A DNA stretch of 64,000 nucleotides from Agromyces albus (GTDB lineage Bacteria > Actinomycetota > Actinomycetes > Actinomycetales > Microbacteriaceae). The notes beneath the pieces were generated by a model that had not been told where the DNA came from, ran no database searches, and saw only the letters and a program-made list of their open reading frames with translations. Below, one piece after another: positions 24,886-33,866 of this stretch; the first letter of the stretch is position 1; each line of letters begins with the position of its first letter. The stretch is from assembly GCF_004134825.1 (NCBI RefSeq), contig NZ_SDPN01000004.1, forward strand, positions 98,372-162,371. The letters run 5' to 3'. Made by a program: the position numbers and the translations under genes.

Positions 24886-24932
24886 GACCCGGTGATCCGC
24901 GTCGACCGGGCAGGTCGGCGGATCACCGGGTC
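24886..24932 (-). terminator. long hairpin after the second binding-protein gene
   Basis: GACCCGGTGATCCGC (24886-24900) pairs perfectly with GCGGATCACCGGGTC (24918-24932), and inside it CGACC (24903-24907) pairs with GGTCG (24913-24917). The stem is thus 20 bp with a two-base bulge. It sits between the binding-protein stop and the permease start on the minus strand, as in the other two ABC operons of the window. Confidence 0.75.
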
Positions 24933-24939
24933 GGTCCGT

Positions 24940-26322
24940 TCAGCCTGCGGCCGCGATCTTCTCGTACTCGGCCTGAGCCTTCTCGATGGCCTGGTCGATC
25001 GTCGTCTGGCCGTCCTGCATCTCGATTCGGGTCTGGCGGAAGAACGTGTTGAAGCTGCTGAAAGTGGCCAGCTTCGGCTCGTTCGAGTACCAGGTGAGGT
25101 TCGGGTTCTCGAGCAGCGCGAAGAAGTCCTCGGCGCCGGGGATCGACGTGTTGCGCTTCACCTTGTCGGCTTCGGCGATGTTCGGGGCGATCATGCCCAG
25201 CTCCTCGATGAGGTTCGCCGTGTCGACCGAGAAGTAGAACTCCAGGAAGTCGACGGCCGCCTGGTATTCCTTCTCGTCCTCGGCCGCCTGCGAGGAGATG
25301 GCGATTCCGCTCGCGGTGTCGCCGTTCACGGCGTTCTTGAGGACGTTGATGTCGCCGTCCTCATCAGGGATGATGAACAGCCCCGCCTCGAAGTCGGGAT
25401 CGACCTTGTTGACGTCGAGGAGTCGCCCGAGGCCCGCCGACGAGGTCGCCATCACGGCCTGGCCGTTGACGAGGAGCGTCGTCGTCTGCGCGTCTGCCGT
25501 GGACTGCCAGCCCTGGAGCACGTAGGTGTCGGTGATGCGCTTGAGCTCTTCGAGCGGTGCCTTGAGGTCTGCGATGGAAGCCTCGCCGGCCTGAACCGCG
25601 TTCCAGAAGCCGTCTTCGTCGCTCCACTCGGCGAACACGGGCGCTGCCAGCGGCTTCCAGAGCTGGTCGCTCGGCCACACCTCGCCGGCGGCTGTGGCCA
25701 ACGGCACGTCACCGTTGCTCTTGATCTCCTCCATGAGGTCGATGAAGTCGTCGTAGGTCTCGGGCACCTCGAGCTTGTGCTTCTTGAAGTAGGCCTTGTC
25801 ATAGACGATGTTGATGCCGATCTCGCCGTTCAGTGCAGTCGTCGGCACGACGTAGACGTTCCCGTCGCTGCTCTCGCCGTAGACGTTCTCGTCGAGGAGC
25901 GAGGTGACCGACTCGGGGATCGGGGCGAGCTTGCCCGCGTTGATGTAGGTGAGGGTGTCGCGCATGTCGATGAGCGCCGGCCAGTTGCCCGTGGCGTCCA
26001 TGGTCTTCACCGCGGTGGCGTAGTCGCTGCCGGCGGGCAGGGGGTCGAGCTGCACGGTCGCCGTGTCGCTCTGCTCGTTGAAGGCGTCGACGACGCCCTC
26101 GACGACGCCGTTCCAGGTCTCGTCACCGGTCGCGTACGTGAACCGGATAGTGGTCTTCTCGGCAGCTTCGGTCTCGGCTCCGCCCGAGGCGCAGCCGGTC
26201 AGGGCGAGTGCAGCGATGGCCGTCATCGCGAGGCCGATGCCTGCTTTCCTCCTCGCACCGCGCGCAGTGGGCTGCTCCGCCCCGACGCCTCGCGACGAGG
26301 GTCGCACCATTGCGTATGTCAT
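24940..26322 (-). CDS. extracellular sugar-binding lipoprotein (CUT1 ABC transporter)
   Basis: 460 residues from ATG 26322, with AAAGGAGA four to five bases before it (the frame is open to 26367). A 27-residue basic N-terminus precedes the hydrophobic core, which ends in the lipobox ALTGC. The mature protein is a MalE/UgpB-type binding protein. First gene of an operon with two permeases and a DUF624 protein, and divergent from a LacI regulator followed by alpha-galactosidase and GH43 genes, which suggests a galactose-, xylose- or arabinose-containing oligosaccharide as ligand. Confidence 0.93.
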   Translation of the reverse strand: MTYAMVRPSSRGVGAEQPTARGARRKAGIGLAMTAIAALALTGCASGGAETEAAEKTTIRFTYATGDETWNGVVEGVVDAFNEQSDTATVQLDPLPAGSDYATAVKTMDATGNWPALIDMRDTLTYINAGKLAPIPESVTSLLDENVYGESSDGNVYVVPTTALNGEIGINIVYDKAYFKKHKLEVPETYDDFIDLMEEIKSNGDVPLATAAGEVWPSDQLWKPLAAPVFAEWSDEDGFWNAVQAGEASIADLKAPLEELKRITDTYVLQGWQSTADAQTTTLLVNGQAVMATSSAGLGRLLDVNKVDPDFEAGLFIIPDEDGDINVLKNAVNGDTASGIAISSQAAEDEKEYQAAVDFLEFYFSVDTANLIEELGMIAPNIAEADKVKRNTSIPGAEDFFALLENPNLTWYSNEPKLATFSSFNTFFRQTRIEMQDGQTTIDQAIEKAQAEYEKIAAAG

Positions 26323-26377
26323 GTCTTCTCCTTTGAGATCACGTCGCCCACTCGGGTCGCGGGCCACTTTACGTCAC

Positions 26378-26393
26378 TGGAGAACGTTTGCCA
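26378..26393. promoter_or_regulatory. LacI-type operator candidate
   Basis: TGGAGAACGTTTGCCA is palindromic in 12 of 16 positions around the central CG, as in many LacI/CcpA-type sites, and lies in the divergent gap about 55 bp upstream of the binding-protein start. A related core AACGTT occurs at 26475-26480. Confidence 0.45.
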
Positions 26394-26458
26394 ACACTGT
26401 GACGACGCAATGACCGCCGAACCGCTTCCGCAGGTGACACTGACTATCGTCATACAGT

Positions 26459-26472
26459 GGATATCGGTGTCC
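26459..26472. promoter_or_regulatory. LacI-type operator candidate (lacI side)
   Basis: GGATATCGGTGTCC, palindromic in 10 of 14 positions with central CG, 47 bp before the LacI gene. It closely resembles GGATAACGATATCC in front of the alpha-galactosidase gene, giving a shared pattern GGATAWCGRTRTCC. Confidence 0.5.
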
Positions 26473-26519
26473 GTAACGTTTCGTCGTGGACGAGGGGACG
26501 GCGCCGAAGGGGAGGGTGG

Positions 26520-27572
26520 ATGGTGGCAGACGATTCGGGTTCGAAGCCCGTGACGCTGACCGATGTGGCGCGCCTCGCCCGGGTGTCCGTTCCCACGGCA
26601 TCACGCGTGCTCAACGGCGGCGTGCGCGGGAAGGCGAGTGGCACTCCCGAGCTGCGCCGGCGCGTCGAGGAGGCCGCCCGCGCGCTGGGGTACTCGGTGA
26701 GCACCGCGGCCCAGGCGATCAAAGACGGGCGCGCCCGAACGATCGCGCTCATCGTCAGCGACATCGACGACTTCGGCTCGGCCACCGTGATCGCGGGCGT
26801 GATGCACGCAGCCGAGGAGCGAGGGCTCTCCGTCGCGGTGCGCACCACGCGCGACGACGCTCGGCGCGAGCTCGACCTGCTCACCAAGCTGCGAGGTGAG
26901 CGCCACCGCGCGATCGTGCTCGCCACGAGCCGCACGACCGACGCCGAGCGGGAGGCCGTGCTCGATGAGCACTTGCGCCTGCTCCAGGCGCAGGGCGCGA
27001 GCGTCGTGCTCATCGGCGACAGCGACCTGCCGTATCCGGCCGTGACCGTCGACAACCGCGGGGCAGCGGCGCGACTCGCGGTGGGACTCGTCGACGCCGG
27101 CCATCGCTCGTTCGCGGTGATCTCCGGTCCGACCGACCAGGTGACCTCGCGCGATCGGGTCGAGGGATTTCTCGAGGGGCTCGCGGAGCGGGGCATCACG
27201 GTGCCCGACGATGACGTGATCCACGCGCCGTTCTCGCGCGATGGCGGATTTGAGGCCGTGCAGCGTCTCGGTGATCGCGTCGGCGGATTCGACGTGATCG
27301 CCGCCATGAGCGATGCGATGGCGGTGGGCGCGATCGCATCGCTGCGCGACCGCGGCATCGAGGTGCCGAACGGCATCGAGGTGACCGGCTTCGACCACGT
27401 GCCGATGCTCGGCGACGTCCTGCCGCGATTCAGCACGGTCGAGATCCCGCTCGAGGCCTTCGGCGAGGCCGCGCTCTCCCTCGCGCTCGATGAGGCCGAG
27501 GGCGATGAACGGCCGACGCGCATCGCACTGCCCACCGAGACGATCGTCAAGGGCTCGGTCTACGCCGGCTGA
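26520..27572 (+). CDS. LacI family transcriptional regulator
   Basis: 350 residues. ATG 26520 follows GGGAGG at normal distance; the frame opens at 26457 without a ribosome site. The N-terminal HTH and hinge helix are clear (VTLTDVARLARVSVPTASRVLNG), followed by the periplasmic-binding fold (ARTIALIVSDIDDFG, VVLIGDSDLP, NGIEVTGFDHVPM). It lies between the divergent sugar ABC operon and the alpha-galactosidase/GH43 genes, so it probably represses both in the absence of the inducing sugar. Confidence 0.93.
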   Translation: MVADDSGSKPVTLTDVARLARVSVPTASRVLNGGVRGKASGTPELRRRVEEAARALGYSVSTAAQAIKDGRARTIALIVSDIDDFGSATVIAGVMHAAEERGLSVAVRTTRDDARRELDLLTKLRGERHRAIVLATSRTTDAEREAVLDEHLRLLQAQGASVVLIGDSDLPYPAVTVDNRGAAARLAVGLVDAGHRSFAVISGPTDQVTSRDRVEGFLEGLAERGITVPDDDVIHAPFSRDGGFEAVQRLGDRVGGFDVIAAMSDAMAVGAIASLRDRGIEVPNGIEVTGFDHVPMLGDVLPRFSTVEIPLEAFGEAALSLALDEAEGDERPTRIALPTETIVKGSVYAG

Positions 27573-27615
27573 TGCCCGTCGGCGTGCGATGGTCGCGAGT
27601 CGTTGTAAGCTGCTG

Positions 27616-27629
27616 GGATAACGATATCC
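27616..27629. promoter_or_regulatory. LacI-type operator over the alpha-galactosidase promoter
   Basis: GGATAACGATATCC is palindromic in 12 of 14 positions with central CG. TTGTAA at 27603-27608 and TATCCG at 27625-27630 form a possible promoter with 16-bp spacing, so the operator would overlap the -10 region, a typical arrangement for repression. Confidence 0.55.
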
Positions 27630-27654
27630 GCAAGGCCTCCGACTCGAGGGCCTC

Positions 27655-29757
27655 GTGACGAAGGAGTCAGCCATCTCGAACGAACTCATCGACGCCCCTC
27701 TGAGGGCGTCGACGCTGTCCTCCGTCGCGCGGCTGGGTTGGGACGAGGACAACGCCGTGTCGCTCATCGGCATCGACGACTCCACTTTCCTCGGTCGCCG
27801 CGGAGTCCCGCTCGTCGAGATCTTCAGCGCCGATGAGCAGCGAGCGCGCACGAGCCAGGCCTACGTGCGCTCCGCGATCGGGGCGCGCCTTCGCTACGTC
27901 GAGCACTCTGAGCAGGCGACCGACTCCGAGACATCCGTGTGCGTGACCCAACGCGACCCCGAGACCGGACTCGTCGTGCGTTCCTGGATCACGCGCCCGC
28001 GAACGGCGCGCGTGATCAGGGTGCGCACGACGATCGAGAACACGTCGAGCGCGACGATCGTGCTGACCGCGGCCTCGACCGCGACCTTCGGCTTCGGTGC
28101 GTCGGAAGCCGACCTCGACGAGGTGCTGCTCGCGGTCGCCGAGAGCGAGTGGCTCGCCGAGAATCGCTGGCAGGAGCATTCGCTGAGGGTGTGGCTGCCT
28201 CGACTGAACCTCGCCCTGCACGGGCAGGACGGTCGCGGTCACCATGGAATGACCAGTCACGGTGCATGGTCGACCGGCGAGCACCTCGCCGCTGGGATCG
28301 TGACGAGCGTGATGACCGGCGAAGCCCTCGGATGGCAGTTCGAGACGAGTGGAGGGTGGCACTGCGACCTCTCGCAGGCGCGAGACGGCGGAACGATCAG
28401 CCTCCTCGGCCCGACCGACCACCACCACCAGTTCGCGCACGAACTGCAGCCGGGGGAGACCTTCGAGACCGTCCCCGTCGCGGTCGCGACCTCCGGCCAG
28501 GGACGCGACGGCGTCGTCGCCGAGTTCACGCGGTACCGTCGCTGGCTCAGCGCCGGGGCGGTGGATCGCGAGCAGTTGCCAGTGATCTACAACGACTTCA
28601 TGAACACCCTCATGGGACAGCCGACGACCGAGGCGCTGTTGCCGCTCATCGACGCGGCCGCCGAGGCGGGCGCGGAGGTCTTCTGCATCGACGCGGGGTG
28701 GTTCGCCGACCCCGCGATCGGAGACTGGTGGTCGACGGTCGGCGAATGGCGCGAGGCATCCGCTCGCTTCACCGGAGGGCTCGCCGAGGTCATCGACCAC
28801 ATCCACCGCCGCGGCATGAAGAGCGGGCTGTGGCTCGAGCCCGAGGTCGTCGGTATCGAGAGCGCGGCCGCTGAGCTTTTGCCCGACGACGCGTTCTTCA
28901 CGCGCTTCGGGCGCCGAGTGCGTGAGCACGACCGCTACCATCTCGACCTGCGCCATCCTGCAGCACGGGCCCATCTCGACGAGACTGTCGACCACCTCGT
29001 GTCCGCGTTCGGAATCTCGTACCTCAAGCTCGACTACAACATCAACCCGGGCATGGGCACGGACTGGCGCGCGACCGCGCCGGGCGACGGGCTGCTCGGG
29101 CACACCCGTGCATTCCGCGCATGGCTCGTCGACGTGCAGGAGCGGCATCCGCACCTCCTGCTCGAGAACTGCAGTTCGGGAGCCATGCGCGCCGACTACT
29201 CGCTGCTCTCGGTCTCGCACCTGCAGTCGACGAGCGACCAGCAGGACTTCCGGCTCTACCCGCCGATCGCGGCATCCGCTCCCGCAACGATCCTGCCCGA
29301 GCAGTGCGGCAACTGGGCCTACCCGCACGTCGAGATGACCGACGAGGAGACGGCGTTCACGCTCGTCACCGGACTTGCCGGCCGGCTCTACCTGTCGGGA
29401 TTCCTCGACACGCTGCGCGGTTCGCAATTCGAGCTGGTGCGTGACGCGGTTCGCGTGCACAAGCAGTTGCGCGACGCGCTCGCAGACCTCGAGCCCTTCT
29501 GGCCGCTGGGCCTCCCCGGCTGGGACGACGCCGCGATCTGCCTCGGTCTTCGCGGCCCCGACGCGAGCTACCTCATCGTGTGGGACCGCAGCGACGCCGC
29601 CGCCACGATCACCGTGCCGGGAGTCGCGGGCCCGGTTCGCGAGGTCTTCCCGCGAAGCCTCGTCGAGTGGAACACCGCCCCCGAGGGCGACGGCCTCCGA
29701 TTCGAGACGGTGCCCGGACCGACCGCTCGCGTGTTCGAGCTCGGTGCAGGGGCATGA
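27655..29757 (+). CDS. GH36 alpha-galactosidase
   Basis: About 700 residues, normal for intracellular GH36. N-terminal beta-sandwich (about 1-300), then the TIM barrel with the nucleophile Asp460 in YLKLDYN and the acid/base Asp528 in STSDQQD; CIDAGWF and GLWLEPE are further family motifs. It releases alpha-1,6-galactose from raffinose, melibiose or galactomannan oligosaccharides. No signal peptide. Start: GTG 27655 with GAGGG close ahead; a better ribosome site, AAGGAG at 27661-27666, lies inside the frame seven bases before an ATC codon, so the true start is uncertain by six codons. Overlaps the GH43 gene by 4 bp. Confidence 0.93.
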   Translation: MTKESAISNELIDAPLRASTLSSVARLGWDEDNAVSLIGIDDSTFLGRRGVPLVEIFSADEQRARTSQAYVRSAIGARLRYVEHSEQATDSETSVCVTQRDPETGLVVRSWITRPRTARVIRVRTTIENTSSATIVLTAASTATFGFGASEADLDEVLLAVAESEWLAENRWQEHSLRVWLPRLNLALHGQDGRGHHGMTSHGAWSTGEHLAAGIVTSVMTGEALGWQFETSGGWHCDLSQARDGGTISLLGPTDHHHQFAHELQPGETFETVPVAVATSGQGRDGVVAEFTRYRRWLSAGAVDREQLPVIYNDFMNTLMGQPTTEALLPLIDAAAEAGAEVFCIDAGWFADPAIGDWWSTVGEWREASARFTGGLAEVIDHIHRRGMKSGLWLEPEVVGIESAAAELLPDDAFFTRFGRRVREHDRYHLDLRHPAARAHLDETVDHLVSAFGISYLKLDYNINPGMGTDWRATAPGDGLLGHTRAFRAWLVDVQERHPHLLLENCSSGAMRADYSLLSVSHLQSTSDQQDFRLYPPIAASAPATILPEQCGNWAYPHVEMTDEETAFTLVTGLAGRLYLSGFLDTLRGSQFELVRDAVRVHKQLRDALADLEPFWPLGLPGWDDAAICLGLRGPDASYLIVWDRSDAAATITVPGVAGPVREVFPRSLVEWNTAPEGDGLRFETVPGPTARVFELGAGA

Positions 29758-31343
29758 GGTCTGACGTGCCCGTCATCGCCACGAACCCGATCCTCCGCGG
29801 GTTCAATCCCGACCCCTCGATCGTGCGGGTCGGCGACGAGTACTTCGTCGCCACGAGCACCTTCGAGTGGTTCCCGGGGGTGCGCCTCCACCGGTCTCGC
29901 GACCTCGCGAACTGGGAGGTCGTCGGGCACGCTCTCGACGAGTCGAACGGCTTCGATCTCCGCGGGGTCCCCGACTCGGGCGGCGTGTGGGCGCCGAGTC
30001 TCACGTACGTCGACGGCGAGTTCTGGCTCGCGTACTCCGTCATCCGCACGATGGACGGCGACAACAAGGATCTCGACAACTACCTCGTGACGGCTCCGGA
30101 TGTCTCGGGGCCGTGGAGCGAGCCGATCCATCTCGGTTCCCGGGGCTTCGATTTCTCGTTCTTCCACGACACCGACGGCACGCACTGGATCGTCGGCGTG
30201 GCGTGGGACCAGCGCCCCGAGCATCCGAGCTTCAGCGGCATCGTGCTCGAGCAGTACTTCCACGACCGGCAGCGAGTGTCTGGCGAGGCGGTGCAGATCT
30301 ACAGTCAGCCGTCGCTCGTCGAGGGGCCGAACCTCTATCACTTCGACGACGGCTACCACCTGCTGCTCGCCGAGGGCGGCACGGGCTGGAACCACGGCAT
30401 CACGGTCGCGCGTTCTCATTCGCTCACGGGTCCGTACGTGCGCGACGCGGCGCCCGCCGTGCTGACGAGTCGCGACGACCCAGGCACGCCCCTGCAGAAG
30501 GCCGGCCATGGTGAGCTCGTGGCCCTGCCCGGCGGCGGGTGGGCGCTCGTCCACCTCGCGAGCCGGCCCGCGCTGCGGCTCGGCGAGCGCTACTCGACGC
30601 TCGGCCGCGAGACCTGCATCCAGCGAGTCGTCTTCGATGACGAGGGGTGGCTCCGGCTCGAGGGCGGCGGGCACCACGGCCGGGTCGAGGTCTCATTCCC
30701 CGAACTCGAGTCGGCACCCGTGGTGAAGCCGCCGGCACGCGACGACTTCGAGGGCGATGCGCTCGACCTCCGCCGATGGTCGACCCTGCGCAGCGCCGCG
30801 GATCCCGCCGCCTTCGATCTCGGCAGCAGGCCCGGATGGTTGCGGCTTCGCGGCGGGCACTCGACAGCGAGCGTCTTCGAGCAGGCGATGATCGCGCAGC
30901 GCGTCGAGGAGCTCGATGCGACCGTCGAGACCCTCGTCGATGCCGAGCCGACGTCCGTGCGCCAGGCGGCGGGCCTCGTCGCGTGGTACGACCGGTCGGC
31001 GTGGATCTGGCTCCAGCTCACCTGGGATGCCGAGAACGGGCGGCATCTTCGGGTCGTCACCCGCGATCGCACAACGACGAGATCGGAGCCCTACGCCGTC
31101 GGCCCCGGTCCGGTCGGCCTGCGGATGTCGATCGCCGGCGGCGACCTCCGCTGCTCGGCGACCGCTGCCGACGGTGCGTGGCGTGACCTTCCCGGCGAGT
31201 ACCCCGCGTACGCACTCTCCGACGACCACGGCGGCGGGCTGCGCTTCACCGGGATGTTCGCGGGCGTGCGCGCTGACGACCTCGATCGACAGGGCTGGTT
31301 CGCCGACTTCGACTACGTCGACGCCGGTTTCCGAGGCGCGTGA
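29754..31343 (+). CDS. GH43 beta-xylosidase/alpha-L-arabinofuranosidase
   Basis: 529 residues from ATG 29754, overlapping the alpha-galactosidase stop by 4 bp. The five-bladed propeller carries the general base Asp20 (NPDPSI), the pKa-modulating Asp133 (GFDFSFFHD) and the acid Glu190 (LVEGPNLY); spacing agrees with the XynB-type subfamily. The C-terminal beta-sandwich (about 340-529) completes the active site in these enzymes. No signal peptide, so it acts on imported xylo- or arabino-oligosaccharides. With the GH36 gene and the divergent transporter it suggests uptake of hemicellulose side-chain fragments. Confidence 0.92.
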   Translation: MRSDVPVIATNPILRGFNPDPSIVRVGDEYFVATSTFEWFPGVRLHRSRDLANWEVVGHALDESNGFDLRGVPDSGGVWAPSLTYVDGEFWLAYSVIRTMDGDNKDLDNYLVTAPDVSGPWSEPIHLGSRGFDFSFFHDTDGTHWIVGVAWDQRPEHPSFSGIVLEQYFHDRQRVSGEAVQIYSQPSLVEGPNLYHFDDGYHLLLAEGGTGWNHGITVARSHSLTGPYVRDAAPAVLTSRDDPGTPLQKAGHGELVALPGGGWALVHLASRPALRLGERYSTLGRETCIQRVVFDDEGWLRLEGGGHHGRVEVSFPELESAPVVKPPARDDFEGDALDLRRWSTLRSAADPAAFDLGSRPGWLRLRGGHSTASVFEQAMIAQRVEELDATVETLVDAEPTSVRQAAGLVAWYDRSAWIWLQLTWDAENGRHLRVVTRDRTTTRSEPYAVGPGPVGLRMSIAGGDLRCSATAADGAWRDLPGEYPAYALSDDHGGGLRFTGMFAGVRADDLDRQGWFADFDYVDAGFRGA

Positions 31344-31417
31344 ATGGCGCTCGGCAGCCCCTCCGCCTATCCTCGACCGGGGGTGGTACGACGGATTCGA
31401 GCTGAGGAGAGGTGAGC

Positions 31418-31963
31418 GTGTTGGAGATCGACGAGGAATCGCGCACCGGATCCCTGCGCCCGCGAGGCCGCCATGCCGCGCCATCCGCGAGTCCGACCAC
31501 CGCCGTGCACCCGGTCCGCGCTCGCGCCGCCGCGCTGATCGGCGCCGTGATCGAGTGGGGTTCCCCGCGAGCTTCCGCCATCGCCGCATGGGTCATGCGG
31601 CATCCCCGGAGCGCCTTCGCCGGCGTCGTCGGGGTCGCCGTGGTCGCGGCCCTCGGTGGCACCATCGCCCTGCTGCAGTCGACGAGCCCCGCGCCCCCCG
31701 AAGGCAGCGCCTCCTCCGTCGTCGACCAGCCGCGGCCGACGTCGACCCAGGCTCCCACTCCGGCCCCCTTCGGACCGATCCTGCCCACGCCGAAGCCGCC
31801 GTCGTCGTCACCGACTCCGACGCCCACTCCCGAGCCCGGCGAGGAGCTCCCGGTGGCGGACGACGGCACCGCGGTGGAGCCGACGCCATCGCCCAACGAT
31901 GACGTGCATCCCTCCGACAAGGCGCCCGGCGCGATCAATAAGCCCGACAAGGGGAAGGACTGA
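31418..31963 (+). CDS. hypothetical single-pass membrane protein with Pro/Thr/Ser-rich tail
   Basis: 181 residues. Two GTG codons are possible (31412 and 31418); GAGGAG at 31404-31409 fits 31418 better. A basic cytoplasmic part of about 60 residues is followed by one membrane segment (SAFAGVVGVAVVAALGGTIAL) and an extracellular tail with repeated TP/PTP blocks (about 95-160), as in wall-spanning linkers. No enzymatic domain. It stands alone between the GH43 and the helicase genes. Confidence 0.7.
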   Translation: MLEIDEESRTGSLRPRGRHAAPSASPTTAVHPVRARAAALIGAVIEWGSPRASAIAAWVMRHPRSAFAGVVGVAVVAALGGTIALLQSTSPAPPEGSASSVVDQPRPTSTQAPTPAPFGPILPTPKPPSSSPTPTPTPEPGEELPVADDGTAVEPTPSPNDDVHPSDKAPGAINKPDKGKD

Positions 31964-31997
31964 CGCCACACCCGTGGGAGTCCGCCGCGCGACGGAC

Positions 31998-32003
31998 TAC
32001 CGT
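31998..32003 (+). promoter_or_regulatory. -10 element of the helicase gene, probably leaderless
   Basis: TACCGT ends six bases before ATG 32010, the distance expected when transcription starts at the A of the start codon. GGGAGG fills the gap but is too close to the ATG to act as a normal ribosome site. Confidence 0.45.
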
Positions 32004-32009
32004 GGGAGG

Positions 32010-33824
32010 ATGTCATCCCTCGATTCCACGGCGCAGAGCGAGGCGGCCGACGAGGCCCCCGTCACGCCGACATTCTCAGACCTCGGACTCTCGGAACCGG
32101 TGCTGAAGGCCCTGAAAGACATCGGCTACGAGACGCCGTCGGCCATTCAGGCCGCGACCATCCCCGCCCTGCTCGCGGGCCGCGATGTCGTCGGGCTCGC
32201 CCAGACCGGCACCGGCAAGACCGCGGCGTTCGCGCTGCCCATCCTCTCTCGCCTCGACGTCTCGCAGAAGACCCCGCAGGCGCTCGTGCTCGCGCCCACG
32301 CGAGAGCTGGCGCTCCAGGTCTGCGAGGCGTTCGAGAAGTACGCGGCGCACGTGCGCGGCGTTCACGTGCTGCCCGTCTATGGCGGGCAGGGCTACGGGG
32401 TGCAGCTCTCGGCGCTCCGCCGCGGCGTGCACGTCATCGTCGGCACGCCGGGCCGCATCATGGACCATCTCGACAAGGGCACGCTCGACCTCACCGAGCT
32501 CAAGTACCTCGTGCTCGACGAGGCCGACGAGATGCTCAAGATGGGCTTCGCCGAAGACGTCGAGACGATCCTCGCCGACACCCCCGACGACAAGCAGGTC
32601 GCGCTGTTCTCGGCGACCATGCCCGCGCCGATCCGCCGGATCTCGAAGCAGTACCTGCACGACCCCGAAGAGATCACGGTCAAGAACAAGACGACCACGT
32701 CGGTCAACACGACGCAGCGCTACCTGATCGTGTCGTTCCAGCAGAAGATCGACGCCCTCACGCGCATCCTCGAGGTCGAGAACTTCGAGGGCATGATCGT
32801 CTTCGTGCGCACGAAGAACGTCACCGAAGAGCTCGCCGAGAAGCTCCGCGCCCGTGGATACTCCGCGGCTGCGATCAACGGCGACGTCGCACAGGTGCAG
32901 CGCGAGCGCACGGTCAACCAGTTGAAGGCCGGCAAGCTCGACATCCTGGTGGCCACGGATGTCGCGGCGCGCGGCCTCGACGTCGAGCGCATCAGCCACG
33001 TGGTCAACTTCGACATCCCCACCGACACGGAGTCCTACGTGCACCGCATCGGACGCACGGGCCGCGCCGGGCGCAGCGGCGACGCGATCAGCTTCGTCAC
33101 CCCGCGCGAGCGCTACCTGCTCGGCCAGATCGAGAAGGCCACCCGCCAGCCCCTCACGCAGATGCAGCTGCCGAGCGTCGACGATGTCAACGTCACGCGC
33201 CTGGCTCGATTCGACGACCAGATCACCGCCGCCCTCGGCCAGAGCGAGCGCATCGAGCGGTTCCGCGACATCATCGGCCACTACGTCAAGGAGCACGACG
33301 TGCCCGAGGTCGACGTGGCCGCCGCGCTCGCCGTCGTCTCCCAGGGCGAGACGCCCCTGCTGCTCTCACCCGAGGCCGACCGCCAGGCACGTCAGGAGCG
33401 CGACCGCACCGAGCGTGCCGAGCGCGCCGATCGCCCGGCACGCGGCGACCGGCCCGAGCGAGGTGACCGCGGCGACCGGCGCGGAGCGAGTGACCGGCCC
33501 GAGCGCCCCGAGCGACGCGCACGCCCGGGCGACACCCCGATGTCCACCTACCGCATCGCGGTCGGCAAGCGCCACAAGGTCGAACCTCGCCAGATCGTGG
33601 GCGCGCTCGCGAACGAGGGCGGGCTGAGCCGTGGCGACTTCGGCGCCATCCAGATCCGGCCCGACTTCTCGCTCGTGGAGCTGCCGGCCGACCTCGGCCC
33701 CGAGGTCTTCGAGAAGCTCGAGAGCACGCGAATCTCGGGCCGGCTCATCGAGTTGCGGCCCGACCGCGGCGGCCCCGCCCGGCACGCAGACGACGAGAAG
33801 TCCTACCGGAAGCCCCGGCACTAG
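32010..33824 (+). CDS. DEAD-box ATP-dependent RNA helicase
   Basis: 604 residues. Helicase core with the Q motif (FSDLGLSEPVLKALKDIGYETPSAIQ), Walker A AQTGTGKT (64-71), PTREL (96-100), DEAD at 170-173, SAT at 201-203 and HRIGRTGRAGR. After the core comes an Arg/Asp/Glu-rich low-complexity stretch (about 460-510; DRPERGDRGDRRG) and a C-terminal DbpA/CsdA-type RNA-binding domain (about 512-590). It resembles DeaD/CsdA helicases that act in ribosome assembly and cold adaptation. Single gene. Confidence 0.95.
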   Translation: MSSLDSTAQSEAADEAPVTPTFSDLGLSEPVLKALKDIGYETPSAIQAATIPALLAGRDVVGLAQTGTGKTAAFALPILSRLDVSQKTPQALVLAPTRELALQVCEAFEKYAAHVRGVHVLPVYGGQGYGVQLSALRRGVHVIVGTPGRIMDHLDKGTLDLTELKYLVLDEADEMLKMGFAEDVETILADTPDDKQVALFSATMPAPIRRISKQYLHDPEEITVKNKTTTSVNTTQRYLIVSFQQKIDALTRILEVENFEGMIVFVRTKNVTEELAEKLRARGYSAAAINGDVAQVQRERTVNQLKAGKLDILVATDVAARGLDVERISHVVNFDIPTDTESYVHRIGRTGRAGRSGDAISFVTPRERYLLGQIEKATRQPLTQMQLPSVDDVNVTRLARFDDQITAALGQSERIERFRDIIGHYVKEHDVPEVDVAAALAVVSQGETPLLLSPEADRQARQERDRTERAERADRPARGDRPERGDRGDRRGASDRPERPERRARPGDTPMSTYRIAVGKRHKVEPRQIVGALANEGGLSRGDFGAIQIRPDFSLVELPADLGPEVFEKLESTRISGRLIELRPDRGGPARHADDEKSYRKPRH

Positions 33825-33841
33825 GGGCAGGCCGGGCGACC

Positions 33842-33866
33842 GGCCGCGTCAGCCCGTGACGCGGCC
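33842..33866. terminator. terminator hairpins between helicase and hydrolase
   Basis: GGCCGCGTCA (33842-33851) and TGACGCGGCC (33857-33866) form a perfect 10-bp stem with loop GCCCG and include the stop codon of the hydrolase gene. A second overlapping hairpin, GGCCGG-GCGA-CCGGCC, lies at 33830-33845. Both serve convergent genes. Confidence 0.6.

Noticed and set aside
27667..29460. 597-codon minus-strand frame opposite the alpha-galactosidase
   Set aside because: Antisense shadow of GH36, whose catalytic motifs are intact on the plus strand.
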